Shown here one piece after another: positions 1 to 10,292 of a stretch of 64,000 bases of DNA (within the stretch, counting starts at the first letter, position 1; every line of letters begins with the position of its first letter). The DNA is from Phlegmacium glaucopus (Eukaryota > Basidiomycota > Agaricomycetes > Agaricales > Cortinariaceae). The position numbers were made by a program, and so were the translations under genes. The DNA is taken from assembly GCA_015039465.1 (NCBI GenBank), contig MU130512.1, forward strand, positions 110,438 through 174,437, read 5' to 3'. The notes beneath the pieces are model-generated. The model worked only from the letters and a program-made list of their open reading frames with translations. It had not been told where the DNA came from and ran no database searches.

Positions 1-400
1 GCAGTAGCAGCAGGCACACGATAGTAGCAGCATTATATAGTTATTTTATTTTTGTTGGGGGGGGGTTCACTCCCCCCCAGCAGCAGCAGCAGCAGCAACG
101 CCGGCAACACCGGTACCAACAACAACAACAACACCAGCAGTCACCACCACCACCACCACCAATGCAGTAGCAGCAGCAACGGGAACAACAACAACAACAA
201 CAACAACAACGGGAGCAACAACAGTAACAGTAATGGAAACAACAGCAGCAGCAATGGGGAGCAGCAGCAATGGAGAGGAGCAGCAATGGGGAGGAGCAAC
301 AACAACAACGAGTAACAGCAGCAACCAGCAGCAGCGGTGGGCAGAACAGCAGGAACTAGCAGGACCAACAGCACCATCAACACTCTTCTGCTTTACTACA
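1..400. repeat. CAG/CAA-rich low-complexity array with a G-run/C-run hairpin
   Basis: CAG and CAA trinucleotides dominate, with irregular AAC, GGAG and CCACC blocks. At 57-78 a run of G, the spacer TTCACT and a run of C form a hairpin flanked by a T-rich stretch on its left. The same unit (T-rich, G-run, TCACT, C-run, CAG repeats) recurs at 1150-1590, but there it is written backwards. Poly-Gln, poly-Asn or poly-Ser frames here look like products of base composition, and I see no real gene. Confidence 0.85.
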
Positions 401-660
401 AACAACTAAAGACTCTTCACGTCAGTGTGCACTGGTATGGAGCGCCAGACTTGTTTTAAGCCTTAAGCTTACCGCCGTTCCGTAACGGTGGTGTGTATAT
501 GTTTAATGTCAATTGAATATATGTAAATTTAATGATATCTGAATCTATACTAATAAAATTAAAACTTATAATAAATTTTCATTCTCAACTCAAGTATATA
601 CCTTAAGGGTCCTAAGACCCACCTAAGACCCACCTAAGACACAACCCCTAAGGATGTCTT

Positions 661-1140
661 AAGGTCCTTAGGACCATAGTTAAAGTAACACATGGTCCTT
701 AGGAGGACCTTAGGAGGACCTGACCCTTCTCGGTCCTTACAGTTAAAGTCCCCCTTAACCGACCATCTTTTAAGGAGGGCCTTATCCATCCTTAGGTGGT
801 CCTTAGGAGGTCCTTCTGCACCCCCTCACATTTCTGGAACACCTCGTCATGGTTGCAACGGACGGTCTATACATAAAACCGACCACCCTACTAGGTTGAG
901 GAGAAGGAGATTTAGGAGGAGCATTAGGAGGAGAGGTGGCTATAGTTCGTGAAGAAGGTATAAGGTTAGTAGTAGGACTAGCGTCATCCCACGGCCACGG
1001 CCATGACCACGGGGGCCTGTTGAGTAACGGAGTGCTTCAACTAGAACAAGCCGTAACAGGAACGAAAGAAGCCGTACGAGGTCCTTGAGTCAGGTTGCGA
1101 AGTCCCAGAGCGTCTGTCGAAGACACGCGAACGACGACCA
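661..1140. other. Coding stretch visible only in mirrored reading (block A)
   Basis: Read from 1140 down to 661 without complementing, one frame stays open for 160 codons. It begins TSSKRTEAV, continues through a helix-like stretch (LKRWTEFLEHAEES), an acidic tract (EEDYEEDLEEEE) and then runs into the CCAGGATT-repeat MITE at about 834. None of the six normal frames gives anything similar. The composition suits the accessory proteins of basidiomycete CMC-type transposons, but I cannot name the family. Treat it as a pseudogene fragment displayed backwards. Confidence 0.65.
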
Positions 1141-1149
1141 GCACGACGA

Positions 1150-1590
1150 CGACGACCCCCCCTCACTGGGGGGGTTTTTATTTTTTATTTTTTATTTTAG
1201 TACACTACACGGACAATGACCGCAACGACCACCACCACGCACCACCACCACCACACACAACAACCACGTACGACAACGATGACCCCCCCTCGCTGGGGGG
1301 GTTTTTACTTTTATTACCCGGATATACACACACGAATGACGGCCACGACGACGACCCCCCCCCCTCACTGGGGGTTTTTAATTTTTATTAGCAAGGTGAC
1401 GACACATGAATGACGGCCGCGACGACGACCAGCACGGACGATGACACCCCCCCTCACCGGGGGGGTCTTTTTTTAATTTTTTATTCTTTATTTTAATTGA
1501 CTACGACGACATGCGCGAACGATGACGAACCCCCCTTCATGGGGGTTTTATATATATATTTTTATTACGATCGACAACCCCCTCATGGGG
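1150..1590. repeat. Array of G-run/C-run hairpins (mirrored orientation)
   Basis: Six units (near 1157, 1284, 1355, 1446, 1530 and 1577) each consist of a C-run, TCACT or a variant, a G-run and a T-rich tail, separated by GAC-rich spacers. Taken at face value they resemble intrinsic terminators, but that reading depends on orientation. Read backwards they match the unit at 40-100, with CAG instead of GAC spacers. The hairpin potential survives string reversal, so it does not tell which orientation is real. Confidence 0.8.
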
Positions 1591-1744
1591 GTACATTTTT
1601 AGTTTTGTTAATAGGTTATTAATAAGTGAATAATATATTATTAATGTGAATTTGTATTTATATAATTTTCAATATATATCTAACAATCAAAGTCAAAAAA
1701 AATCAAGGAAAAATTAAATTAAATAAAACAAGTCAATGACTTGG

Positions 1745-2002
1745 CTGATTTCACCAGAATTCCACCAGGAACTCACCAGGAATCCACCAGGAATCCACCA
1801 GGAATACCAGGAATACTAGGAATACCAGGAATACTAGGAATACCAGGAATACCAGGAATCCACCAGGAATTAACAAGGAATCCACCAGGAATTAGATAGG
1901 AATCCCAGGAATCCACCCGGAATCCACCCGGAATCCATGAGGAATTTTCTCAGTTACCAGGAATTCCTGGATTCCTGGAGGAAGACGTGGGGGAGTGTAA
2001 AG
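1745..2002. repeat. CCAGGAAT minisatellite ending in a MITE terminal repeat
   Basis: About 25 degenerate copies of a 10-15 bp unit (CCACCAGGAATC, CCAGGAATA) fill 1745-1975. The segment ends at 1980-2002 with a sequence whose inverted partner is found only in mirrored block A (812-834). Once block A is flipped, the two ends bracket a TIR element with subterminal CCAGGATTCC repeats, inserted next to the CMC transposon fragment at 2004-2366. Confidence 0.75.
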
Positions 2003-2003
2003 T

Positions 2004-2366
2004 TCAGTTGAATTGTGCTTCCTTGCAGTTGGGGCATTCGGTTAGGTCCTCATATGGTCCAATGAAGCAAACACAGCTGTAACATACAGGCCGAAATCCA
2101 ACAAGAGATTGAACGCACTTCTTGATCATTTTTAGGCTGTCCTGACTTGAGTTTGGAAAAGCCTTGGGAAGTTGGCTGAAGGTGCGATCCGACAGGTGAT
2201 CCTCCTTAAGTGTATATCTATGAAGTAGGTTGAGGTCAGATTCTCCCAGAGACTGTCCATCTAAAGTGTTGTTAGCTGGGTAGGTAATTCATATGAGGAG
2301 TACAAACCTAAAGCTGCAGCTTCACACTCGAAGTCTTCGCCAAGCAAGTCCCAAGTAGAAATACCC
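2004..2366 (-). pseudogene. CMC/Tnp2-type transposon protein fragment
   Basis: On the minus strand, two exons separated by an intron at 2261-2307 (GTTTGT to TTTAG) encode STWDLLGEDFE, then a stretch with DRTFSQLPKAFP and a Cys-rich end (YSCVCFIGPYEDLTECPNC). This order is, from memory, typical of the region preceding the transposase_21 (Tnp2) domain of basidiomycete CACTA-like elements. A stop follows directly at 2004-2006 and the catalytic domain is absent. The N-terminal part of the same kind of protein is found mirrored at 4894-5580, and flipping that block puts it upstream on the same strand. Dead relic. Confidence 0.7.
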
Positions 2367-2488
2367 GGTGATAGGACTGAAAATTGAATACCTATGGATT
2401 ATTCATTTTTCATAATATTATTCTTCAATTGAATCAAAAAGATCAATAAACCAACCATGAATTAATCTACAAATTGGTAGTGTAAGTA

Positions 2489-3065
2489 GTGTTTGGAAGT
2501 CCGGTCCAGTCCGGTTTTTTGGTATTTTTGGACAGGACCGGGACCGCAACCGGTCCACCTAGCTTCTAGAAGGTCAAAAGACCGGACTGGACCGATTAGG
2601 ACCGGTCCACATCGGTTTTTTGCAGTCCTGGACCAGTCCTGGTCCAAGACTCTCCAGGACCAGACCTTTGACAAATACCGGTCATATTTTCATATATAAC
2701 ATCAGACAAATATGTAGATGTGATCTATACCTTTAGAATAAGCTCAAGAACGTTAAATTCCGTTGGGAATTGACAATTTTATGGTGATATTATTGGTTTC
2801 CTACTATTTTGTGTACATTTTTACTGTTTTATTTTTTTCTCAGTGAATATTTGACCAATAAATACGGTCTTTATCTCGTTCGAAAGGGAAAAATAAGGGC
2901 TACAAAAATACCGGTTCAGATTGGTCCTAGGACCGAAGACCAGTCTTTCGAGACCGGTCTTTTAGCAGTCTTTGATTCTCAAAAACCAAAAAACCGGACT
3001 GCTGGTCCGGTCTTTTGCAGTCTGGTCCGGTCTTTTTCCAGTCCTGCAACTGGACTTCCAACCAC
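2489..3065. mobile_element. MITE-like element, TA flanks
   Basis: The left end GTGTTTGGAAGTCC and the right end GGACTTCCAACCAC are imperfect inverted repeats, and both are bordered by TA (2487-2488 and 3066-3067). The subterminal regions are full of GGTCCGGTC/GACCGGACC words in both orientations, giving extensive pairing potential. There is no coding capacity of note. TA target duplications and GTGTT termini are shared with the MITEs at 16341-16579 and 57191-57432, though internal sequences differ. Confidence 0.75.
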
Positions 3066-3350
3066 TAAGTGTAAGGGTCAAAAGTGTTGACTACACTTGT
3101 TGATTAAACTGGAAATTGCAAAGTTTTGAATGTTAACTCAGCAGATAACTATGATCTGAATTGATCTATTTATCATACTGTAAAATAACACTACAAAAAG
3201 TTCAGACTATAACCAACCATACAAAAATCCATAATGGTCTAAATGAACAACTTGCAATCTAAAGTAACTATCAAGTCTACAACTGTAGTAAACATCAATA
3301 AAGTTCCTGAAACAGTGAAACACTTTGTGACATTTGTGACATTATGATGT

Positions 3351-3560
3351 CATGAGACATATGATATCATAGAACAAGGCATGATATCATAAAACAAGGC
3401 ATGATATCATAAAACCAAGGCATGACATCAAAAACAAGGCATGATATCATAAAACCAAGGCATGACATCAAAAACAAGGCATGATATCATAAAAACAAGG
3501 CATGATATCATAAAACCAAGGCATGACATCAAAAACAAGGCATGATATCATAACATAGAC
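3351..3560. repeat. Tandem repeat, unit about 19-22 bp (AAGGCATGATATCAT)
   Basis: About ten tandem copies of a unit containing the palindrome ATGATATCAT alternate with copies reading ATGACATCA. No gene is seen around it (3066-4360). Confidence 0.85.
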
Positions 3561-3739
3561 ATGACATCACAGACTCTTACCTAATTTTGTTTCTCATTTA
3601 TGTATATAAGTAACTAGAAAGCACCAGTAACATTAGTGAATTTGCACTCATTCCTTCTTTCCCAAATTTCACAAACAGTGAATTGGCACAAGTTAGAAAG
3701 AACTTACAAGTGGACTTGCTTTGCTTCACTCAGTTCAAA

Positions 3740-4150
3740 GGGTATTAAATCCTAAAGGGACTTACCTTTGTTCTGTTTAAACCAAGAATATTAAATCCTT
3801 TAGGGACTTGTCTTGGAAGCAAGGAAATAAAATCCTTTGTCAGAGTCTGAGGAGAAATCCTTGTACTATAAAGCTGTTTCATAGTCTGCCTGTGGGACTT
3901 TAAATCATTTGTTTTTGGAACTGTTCATAGAATATTAAATCCTTAAGGGACTTGTCTATGTTCATCCAAATTGGGTTATCATATAAACAAAGATTATTAA
4001 ACCCCAAAAAGGGAATTATCTTTGTCTATCAAATCACACTTTCATACAGTCTGAAAAATTGGACTTTAAACACTGGTCAGATTAGGAAAGAAGAGAGAAA
4101 AGAAAAGAAACAGATTGGAAAAGATAGTCTAAAAAGGATTGGACTTTAAA
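3740..4150. repeat. Dispersed degenerate repeats (TATTAAATCCT...GGGACTT)
   Basis: Six or seven loose copies of TATTAAATCC(T)..AGGGACTTG.CT occur near 3744, 3788, 3825, 3900, 3932 and 3990. They look like a decayed subterminal repeat of a transposon. No convincing reading frame is present in 3100-4360. Confidence 0.5.
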
Positions 4151-4360
4151 CCTGTATTTGGAAGTTTTATTCAAGAGTATACTGGTTATACTTTCAAGGA
4201 AACCCCAACTTGCTTAATACAGAAATTTGTTATTGGTTGCTGGTTGTTGGACTTATTTCGAACATTTCCTTAAACAGTAATCTTAGAACTACAAATTTAA
4301 TAAAAACCATATCACCCGAGACAACTACAACAGAGCTGGACCAGAGACACAGAAAGGAGG

Positions 4361-4476
4361 CTTGTCCTTGTCCTTGTCCTTGTCCTTGTCCTTGTCCTTG
4401 TCCTTGTCCTTGTCCTTGTCCTTGTCCTTGTCCTTGTCCTTGTCCTTGTCCTTGTCCTTGTCCTTGTCCTTGTCCT
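4361..4476. repeat. Hexanucleotide microsatellite (CTTGTC)n
   Basis: About 19 perfect copies. On the minus strand one frame reads Asp-Lys repeats. After un-reversing the neighbouring block (4502-5585), its minisatellite has the same CTTGTC/CCTTGT composition and coding sense (DKDKED), so the two were probably one continuous acidic-basic repeat of the CMC transposon protein. Confidence 0.9.
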
Positions 4477-4501
4477 AAAAAAAAAAAAAAAAAAAAAAAA
4501 A
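4477..4501. other. A-run of exactly 25 nt (probable gap placeholder)
   Basis: Exactly 25 A. Runs of the same length occur at 13413-13437 and 22270-22294, each at an abrupt sequence break. To the right of this one the sequence becomes string-reversed. A retroposon tail would not be expected to have identical length at three unrelated sites. Confidence 0.7.
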
Positions 4502-4893
4502 TACTCAACTATTGTATAAAACAACACTCGTTATGTGTAAATTATTACAACATCTAGAACAGGTCGTTCCATAGAGTCTTTTTCAACGGGAGCAGTAGTC
4601 GATGAACCAGAGCAAATAGTGACCAAAACAGGACCCAACGTAAACAAGAACCACAAACCGTGACCGCCAACAGACTACTTGTTTAAACAAATAAGTATAT
4701 AACAGTTACAGCAAGGCCGCTAGAGTTAGCTTAGGGGGAGTGCAAGGGATTCGAAGTTCCAGTAGGAAGCTGTAAGACCGAACAAGGACGAGCTAAGGAT
4801 TCGAGGTTGTGCAGGGAGAGGCCTAGTATAGAAAGACAGACATATTTTCCAGGTAACTCGATACGATAGACTAAGGGAGTCGATAAGAAGATG

Positions 4894-5580
4894 TACCGTC
4901 CGGCCTAAGGAACGTGTACACCGACACCCGCTCTTCACTGTATACGGTGTTTTGCTTTGGTAAATTTACGGACGCCCTTCTGAAGTGAAGCTCGGTCTCA
5001 CCACTGTCTCTGGTTTAGTAACTTCTCTTTGTGGACCGTCGTTGTCCTCGGTTGGGGTGAACACGTCTCCCCTAGGTTTTTCGCCCGAAGGAGGTTAGAA
5101 CTGGCCCTACCGTCGGCGTTTGCTGAGTTCCGTCGAGGTGAACTCCTCTTAGTTAGCGGACTTTAATGGGGATCAAGAGTTCACCTGTGTCTGGACTATC
5201 TCCTAAACGAGGGAGGTCATTACCGTCTATGTCTAACCGTCTAGTCCAAACATCTCTCTAGACCCCCACACTAACTCTACGCGACCTGTTGATCATCTGT
5301 TCTGTCGACAAGAGTAAGACTACCGTTTCCGCCATTGTTACTACTGTCTCTGCTCCTCCTCCTGTTCCTTCTACTTCTGTTTCTGTTCCTGTTCCTTCTG
5401 TTCCTGTTCCTTCTGTTCCTGTTCCTTCTACTCCTGTCTCCTTCTGTTCCTGTACTCCTTCTGTTCCTGTTCCTTCTGTTCCTACTCCTTCTGTTCCTGT
5501 TCCTTCTGTTCCTACGTTCCTGTTCCTGTTCGGCGTACTCCTTCTGTTCCTGTTCCTTCTGTTCCTGCTCCTTCTGTTCC
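4894..5580. other. N-terminus of a CMC/Tnp2 transposon protein, visible only in mirrored reading
   Basis: Complement without reversal, reading left to right, gives an ATG at 4894 and about 229 codons without a stop. The start encodes MAGRIPCTCGCGREV, then HLNACGKTSLRAR, a basic NLS-like stretch (KKRASS, DGSRKRLKAAP), an Asp/Glu segment and a long DKDKED repeat with a frameshift near 5521. The Cys-rich opening followed by KTSLRAR, an RKRLK motif and an acidic tract is, from memory, the standard opening of basidiomycete Tnp2-type proteins. An upstream in-frame stop lies at 4870. No normal frame encodes this. Confidence 0.7.
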
Positions 5581-5585
5581 TACGG
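5341..5585. repeat. TTCTGTTCC minisatellite (mirrored DKDKED-coding repeat)
   Basis: Units of 6 and 9 bp (TGTTCC, TTCTGTTCC, CTCCTTCTG) are organised in a higher-order repeat of about 30 bp. In the mirrored frame they encode alternating Asp/Lys/Glu residues. The normal-frame Val-Pro and Leu-Phe repeats are shadows. Confidence 0.85.
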
Positions 5586-5716
5586 GTATCTGTTTGAATC
5601 TGAGTTGCTACCTCTCCTGTGCTGACATCATTGAAGAAAGCAATATCCTGACGCAATCTAGACAAAAAAATTGAAGAGACGATCTTGTAATACAATGCCA
5701 GAAAAATACCTCTCAC
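5585..5716 (-). pseudogene. ABC transporter (MDR/Ste6 type) transmembrane-domain fragment
   Basis: About 44 residues on the minus strand include LSRLRQDIAFFNDVSTGEVATQIQTDT. The pattern RQDIAFFD..GAGEVATRIQTDT is a hallmark of the first transmembrane domain of full-size fungal ABCB transporters. The match stops exactly where mirrored block B begins, and no nucleotide-binding domain or other transmembrane segment is present nearby. It is a short exon-sized remnant. The reading frame at 5803-6186 upstream (127 codons, minus strand) is not recognisable and may be noise. Confidence 0.65.
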
Positions 5717-6114
5717 GTTGACATATCCTCAATCACACCACAGAGACCTGCCTGTTCACCTTCAAAAACTTCAATTTGATCACCGGCTATAGAATGGCAA
5801 TGCTAGTTTTCACAACGCTTAATGACAGAGAGGTTGACAATATGGGTGTCGCATCTATCTTGTTGTTGAGTGAATTGTGTAATCTCATCAAGGGCGGGGT
5901 TCACGTTGTTGTTGTTGATAATTAGAGTACTTTTGAAATTCTTCTCCACAAATCCATCGTTATAAGTGCCATTTTGAAAGACATAGGCTTGATTCCATTT
6001 GATAACGTTCTTGCATTCATATACTTTAAGATTGCTGTGGTCACATTGTTCCAACACCTGTAGAAGCTCGGCACCGGGGTTGTCCAAAAAAGATCTGATT
6101 GTCAATGCAAGGCC

Positions 6115-7045
6115 TATGACTGGACTGACGCAGAGTCTACATCCTCTGGCTGACGTGAAGTCTAGGCCAGTGTCCGACCGACGCAAAGTCTAGGTCAAGA
6201 GATACAACCAACACAAAGTCTAGGTCGTATCTGGGGTAGTAAGGGGCTGGGGAGTGTTTGTGTTGAGTGGAGGTGACATAGATGAACATTGATTGGAGAG
6301 ACAATGGACTTAGATAAAAATAAATAAACATCGGCAAACCTGTGCCAAAGGCACATGACCTTGAACATTACTTAATCACTCTCTAAAAAAAATAAAAATT
6401 GACAAATCCATGCCAAAGGCACATGACGTCCTTGAACATTACATAATCACCCTCTTCATCTCTCTCTCCCTCAACAACTCTGGTGAGCTCACCCTCTCTT
6501 GTTGGACATGGATACACATGAGTTAGACTTCACATCACTCATATTTTGGACTAGACTTTGAGTTGTCCATAGGGCTTAGACTTCGCGTCGGCCCCAAGGT
6601 TTAGACTTTGTGTCGACCTTCTGGCCATGGCTTATTATCATCTTCAATTCAAATCCACCAGCTAACAACTGTATCTACCGGCTAACGATTGTATCTACAA
6701 CTTTTTTTGGTGAGCCATTCTTTCTCTCCTGCTATTCCCCTGTGGCTAGTACCATTAGGTATCCAACTCATTCCAGGTGGCCGATACAAGCATCCTGCAT
6801 GGCTCTGCATTGCGTCAGACACTGTCAGCAACTTAGGTACTGACCCATGAACAGCTGCTGTTAGCTTGTGCTTCTAGGTCCCTGAGTACCACGATGCCCT
6901 GGGAACACCACATGGAAATATGAATCCTTGAGTTGGACTTCACGTTGCTTGAGCTAGACTTTGCATCGTCCAAGACTAGACTTTGTGTCATCCAGGACTA
7001 TACTTTGCGTCATTCAGGGCTTAGACTCTGCGTCAGCCCCATCAC
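6115..7045. mobile_element. TIR-type element with subterminal inverted repeats
   Basis: The left part (6115-6235) carries several forward copies of GACGCAAAGTCTAGG; the right part (6540-6620 and 6930-7040) carries the inverse, TAGACTTTGCGTC. The outermost copies (ACTGACGCAGAGTCTA on the left, its inverse on the right) mark probable ends. Inside, 6337-6370 and 6408-6445 form a tandem duplication with the hairpin GTGCC-AAA-GGCAC. No transposase is present. Boundaries are accurate to about 20 bp and no target duplication was resolved. Confidence 0.6.
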
Positions 7046-8167
7046 TGATGTGTATTTTTTTTTGCCAGTCAACATATTTTCATTCTAGATATCATTCTAT
7101 TCTATTCATTCCAATGTCATCACTCAGCGAAACTCTCCTTATTGGCCAAAACCCTGATGGTATGTTCTCATCTCTAGCCCTCTACACTTGTGCTGATCTC
7201 CCATAGTACCTCTTGGTCCATTTGATGGAAGAGTCGCAGCAGTAATCAAAGGTTTTGTCTGCACAACTCCAAACCAAAGTCAAATCCCCCTTCCACCTTT
7301 GCATAAAACGGAAGTTCAACTCCATGCCAATGTTTGCTATGGTCCAGACAACCCAACACTTTGGCCACAGCCCTGGGTCGAGATGTTTTGTCACCTGGGT
7401 GCCATTCCCAGAAAGCCCAACAATGCCAACAACGCTCTTTCCATCATGTGGTGGGACCCAACCCGCAATGACTTCAAATGATTTAGTGGCAGCCTCATTG
7501 ATGGATTGGGCGAGCTGTCCGGTTCAAGGCTATTGCTTTTACAGACAATGATGTCTAACATGGAGGATAGGATTGAACAGCACAAGCGGGCTTCCCCTTC
7601 TCCCAACAAACTTCTCTTATTGTTAACGAGAGCAATGCAGGACACATTCATCCGTCTTAGTTTATTGAAAACCACATTTACTAAAATGAGGATTGGCGTC
7701 ACCGAATTCCAGCGGTACTATCTTGAAATTCACGGCTGCTTGGACTACCTGGAGCTCTATAAACTGCGTATGGATGGAGCTAAGCCTGCAGCAGAAACCG
7801 TCACCAACTGCATAGGGGCTATCACTAACATTCCGTGTATAGTCCAGGATTTCCACATGGCAGGCCTACCTATCTGGCTCCTCCGACCTTCAACAGTCTG
7901 GGACACCCCTGTCAAATGCAATATCTTGGAGATTGTGACCCCCCTAAATCCTGCTGATGTTTTATGTGTTTCACAACACTACCCACCCTTCCCCCCAATA
8001 TTTTATGGCTCTGCAACCGATATCGGTAAACATGCTGCTATCTATACTCATTCCTGGAAGTGGTTGACATTCAAAGACCCATTTGAGGGGTCTTCAAAGG
8101 GTTAGTATATTCATCTTTGGCACAACACATTTTCTTACTATTTTCAACTCAGCATCTTCATTTATTC

Positions 8168-8326
8168 AATCCGCTTCAACTAGTCAATCCGCTTCAACTA
8201 GTCAATCCACTTCAACTAGTCATGCTTCAACTAGTCAATCCACTTCAACTAGTCATGCTTCAACTAGTCATGCTTCAACTAGTCAATCCACTTCAACTAG
8301 TCATGCTTCAACTATTCAATCCACTG
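8168..8326 (+). repeat. In-frame coding minisatellite (CTTCAACTAGTCAATCCA)
   Basis: 18-bp and 15-bp units are tandemly arranged. In one frame they read as Ser-Thr-Ser-Gln or Ser-His repeats (STSQSTSTSHAST), i.e. an expanded low-complexity linker inside the pseudogene. Confidence 0.85.
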
Positions 8327-8873
8327 GTCGTGGCAAAACCTCTCATCCCGAACATTCAAGGGCCTCAGCTTGAGGAGCACCTTGTATGTTTACTTTTTAT
8401 TCTTGTACAGTATATTTTCTTAGACATTATTTTTAAGACACAAAGCCCTGAACTACACAAAGCAACGACTGCAACAAATTTTCTCTGTTGAACAGCCCTC
8501 TCACTCCCTACTTAGTTCCTGCCTGGAGTGCTGCACTCCAGGCTGTTGACCAATTGTCTTCTTTTCTTGTTGACGCATCCAAAACTTCACAGCACCACAG
8601 CCATTATATATTTCCTGACCCCGGTCTTTTCATACACCCAGCAAGTCCTGTGAAACATATAGAGTTGTGGCTCCAAGTTCGCGATGCTTGGTTCATGCGT
8701 GTGGCAAAAGAGGCATCTCTTGCCATGTCAAATCAGAACTGGCGTACCTTCCTTTCGATTGACATCAATGCCCCGGAAAAGGGGGAAACCAAAGCAGCAC
8801 GCCGTCGTCAAGAGAGTCTGGAGTTGTTACTGCCCAATTCTGCTATGTATCCAGAAGTGAAAACGCAAAGCGG

Positions 8874-10292
8874 TATCGCGCACCAATACTGATTGGTAGC
8901 GTGAGAAGAAAGCTTAAAAGTCGCCATCATGAAAATAAGCGGACTTCAAATTCACTTACCTATTTTGGAAGCAGCCCTGAATCGTGTTCCTGGTCAACAA
9001 AATCATTCGTTCAACGATAACATCCCCATCGCTCATCATACTCTCAATGTCTCACACTATGCTCTCCATTGTTTTCACTATCGACATGCTCCTAAGCATA
9101 TACCATCCGTTCGTTCCTTGGCTAGTGATCCAGCAAAGCGATCAATCTACTATTCGCATCGGTCATTGGCTCGCGTTTGATCGTATCTTTGGTCCATCAT
9201 TTCAAGAACGGCCCCTTTATGGATGCATCAACTACATCTCCCATTATGTACAAGGCTTTGTCATTGTTGTTGTGGCTATGGACCCACAAGTCTTCCCCTC
9301 AGCCATCTATCTTGCCATCCCTCGCTCCTGGATCTCACTCAGTCCCCTATCCTCACTCATCTACCTCTTATCTTATCATTCACTGCCAAAACCATCATTC
9401 ACGCGGTACCTGAAGCCTTCCCACCCTCTTTATGACAATTTAGGAAGTCCAGGAGGATCACGACTAAGCAGGAATTGCAGATGAATCAGCAGCAGAGGAT
9501 TATTCTCGCAGAGTGTCAAGTGTTATCAAGGCTGCGCGACATGGGACCATGGGCAAGTAGTGTTTTCTTGGGAACAAGGCTGCGCCTTTCAAGTGTTGAC
9601 TCAGGACCTTTCATATTTTTGACATGACCACACGCCTATGGAGTTGATATATTTTTGCTATTGGACTATGTACACTGCCTTCTCTTCTTTCTCTCGCACT
9701 TTGACACTTTACAGAATTTTTTATTGTTCCTTCTTCTTTTTCTTGTTCTTTTCTTCTCGCAGCTGTCCTTTCTTCATTCCTCTTCTGACAGCGCGTACTC
9801 CTTTCTTTTTTTATTTGTTTTACATAGCCTCATCCTTAGGGTATAAATACTGCTCTTTTGTACCAGGATAGGTAGTTCAGTTCAATTCATTCTTACCCCC
9901 CACTTTCATCATCTCAGTGGAATTCCAGTGAATTCCTCCCTTAAGTTCGCTTTTCTTGCCCCTTACTGTCAATCTATCCCCTATCCCTCAACCGCTATAG
10001 TCTTACTGAAGACTCTCTCTTGCTCATCCTCATCCTCGTCTTATACCTCATTCATCTTCCAAGACCTTCATCCTCTTCCTTCTCTTCTCTGAGTTCGCTT
10101 TTTCAGTCCTTAACTGTCCACCCTCAGTCACCTTTCATATTCATCCTCATCCTCCTCTACTCTCTTAACCAAGTGTGCTTACTAGTCTCTGGTTATACCT
10201 TCCCTAAACGAACACAGGGGGATATTCTGACCTAAAGTCTGGTCCAGTTCCCTCTGGTTGGTGTTTTATAACAACACAAACAACGATTTATA
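8874..10292 (+). mobile_element. Solo-LTR-like element, copy 1 (1419 bp, TSD GCGG)
   Basis: Starts TATCGCGCACC and ends ACGATTTATA, with GCGG on both sides (8870-8873 and 10293-10296). A nearly identical copy lies at 43221-44633. There is no internal open frame, but a TATA box (TATAAATA at 9842) with downstream pyrimidine-rich sequence suits an LTR promoter (U3-R). The TA...TA termini are non-canonical for an LTR, so a different non-autonomous element type remains possible. Its insertion breaks the host gene; removal restores the reading frame exactly. Confidence 0.75.

Larger units (their letters stand above)
600..1600. other. String-reversed (uncomplemented) block A
   Basis: Read right to left without complementing, this stretch becomes ordinary sequence: G-run/TCACT/C-run/CAG units like those at 57-100, then an open coding stretch, then CCAGGATTCC repeats like those at 1745-1975. 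The decisive match is 812-834, which is the plain base-by-base complement, same direction, of 1980-2002 at 23 of 23 positions. After flipping, these become a perfect 23-bp terminal inverted repeat. Outer limits are uncertain: the left edge lies between about 400 and 600, the right between about 1590 and 1740. An assembly or gap-filling error is more likely than biology. Confidence 0.8.
4502..5585. other. String-reversed (uncomplemented) block B
   Basis: Complementing each base without reversing order turns this block into coding sequence (4894-5580). Its minisatellite (TTCTGTTCCTGTTCC) is the backward spelling of the CTTGTC-type repeat at 4361-4476. The block ends at about 5585, where sequence matching an ABC transporter resumes in normal orientation. 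Flipping 4502-5585 in place gives a minus-strand order N-terminus, DK-rich repeat, (CTTGTC)n, and further on the STWDLLGEDFE exon at 2366, a sensible gene order. Confidence 0.8.

Noticed and set aside
1150..1590. Series of intrinsic transcription terminators (GC hairpin plus T-run)
   Set aside because: The T-run lies downstream only because the block is written backwards; the forward unit at 40-100 has the T-rich tract upstream of the hairpin. Eukaryotic context as well.
4210..4557. Cys-Pro, Gly-Gln or Arg-Thr repeat proteins on the CTTGTC microsatellite
   Set aside because: Every frame of a hexanucleotide repeat is open; only the Asp-Lys frame connects to other coding evidence.
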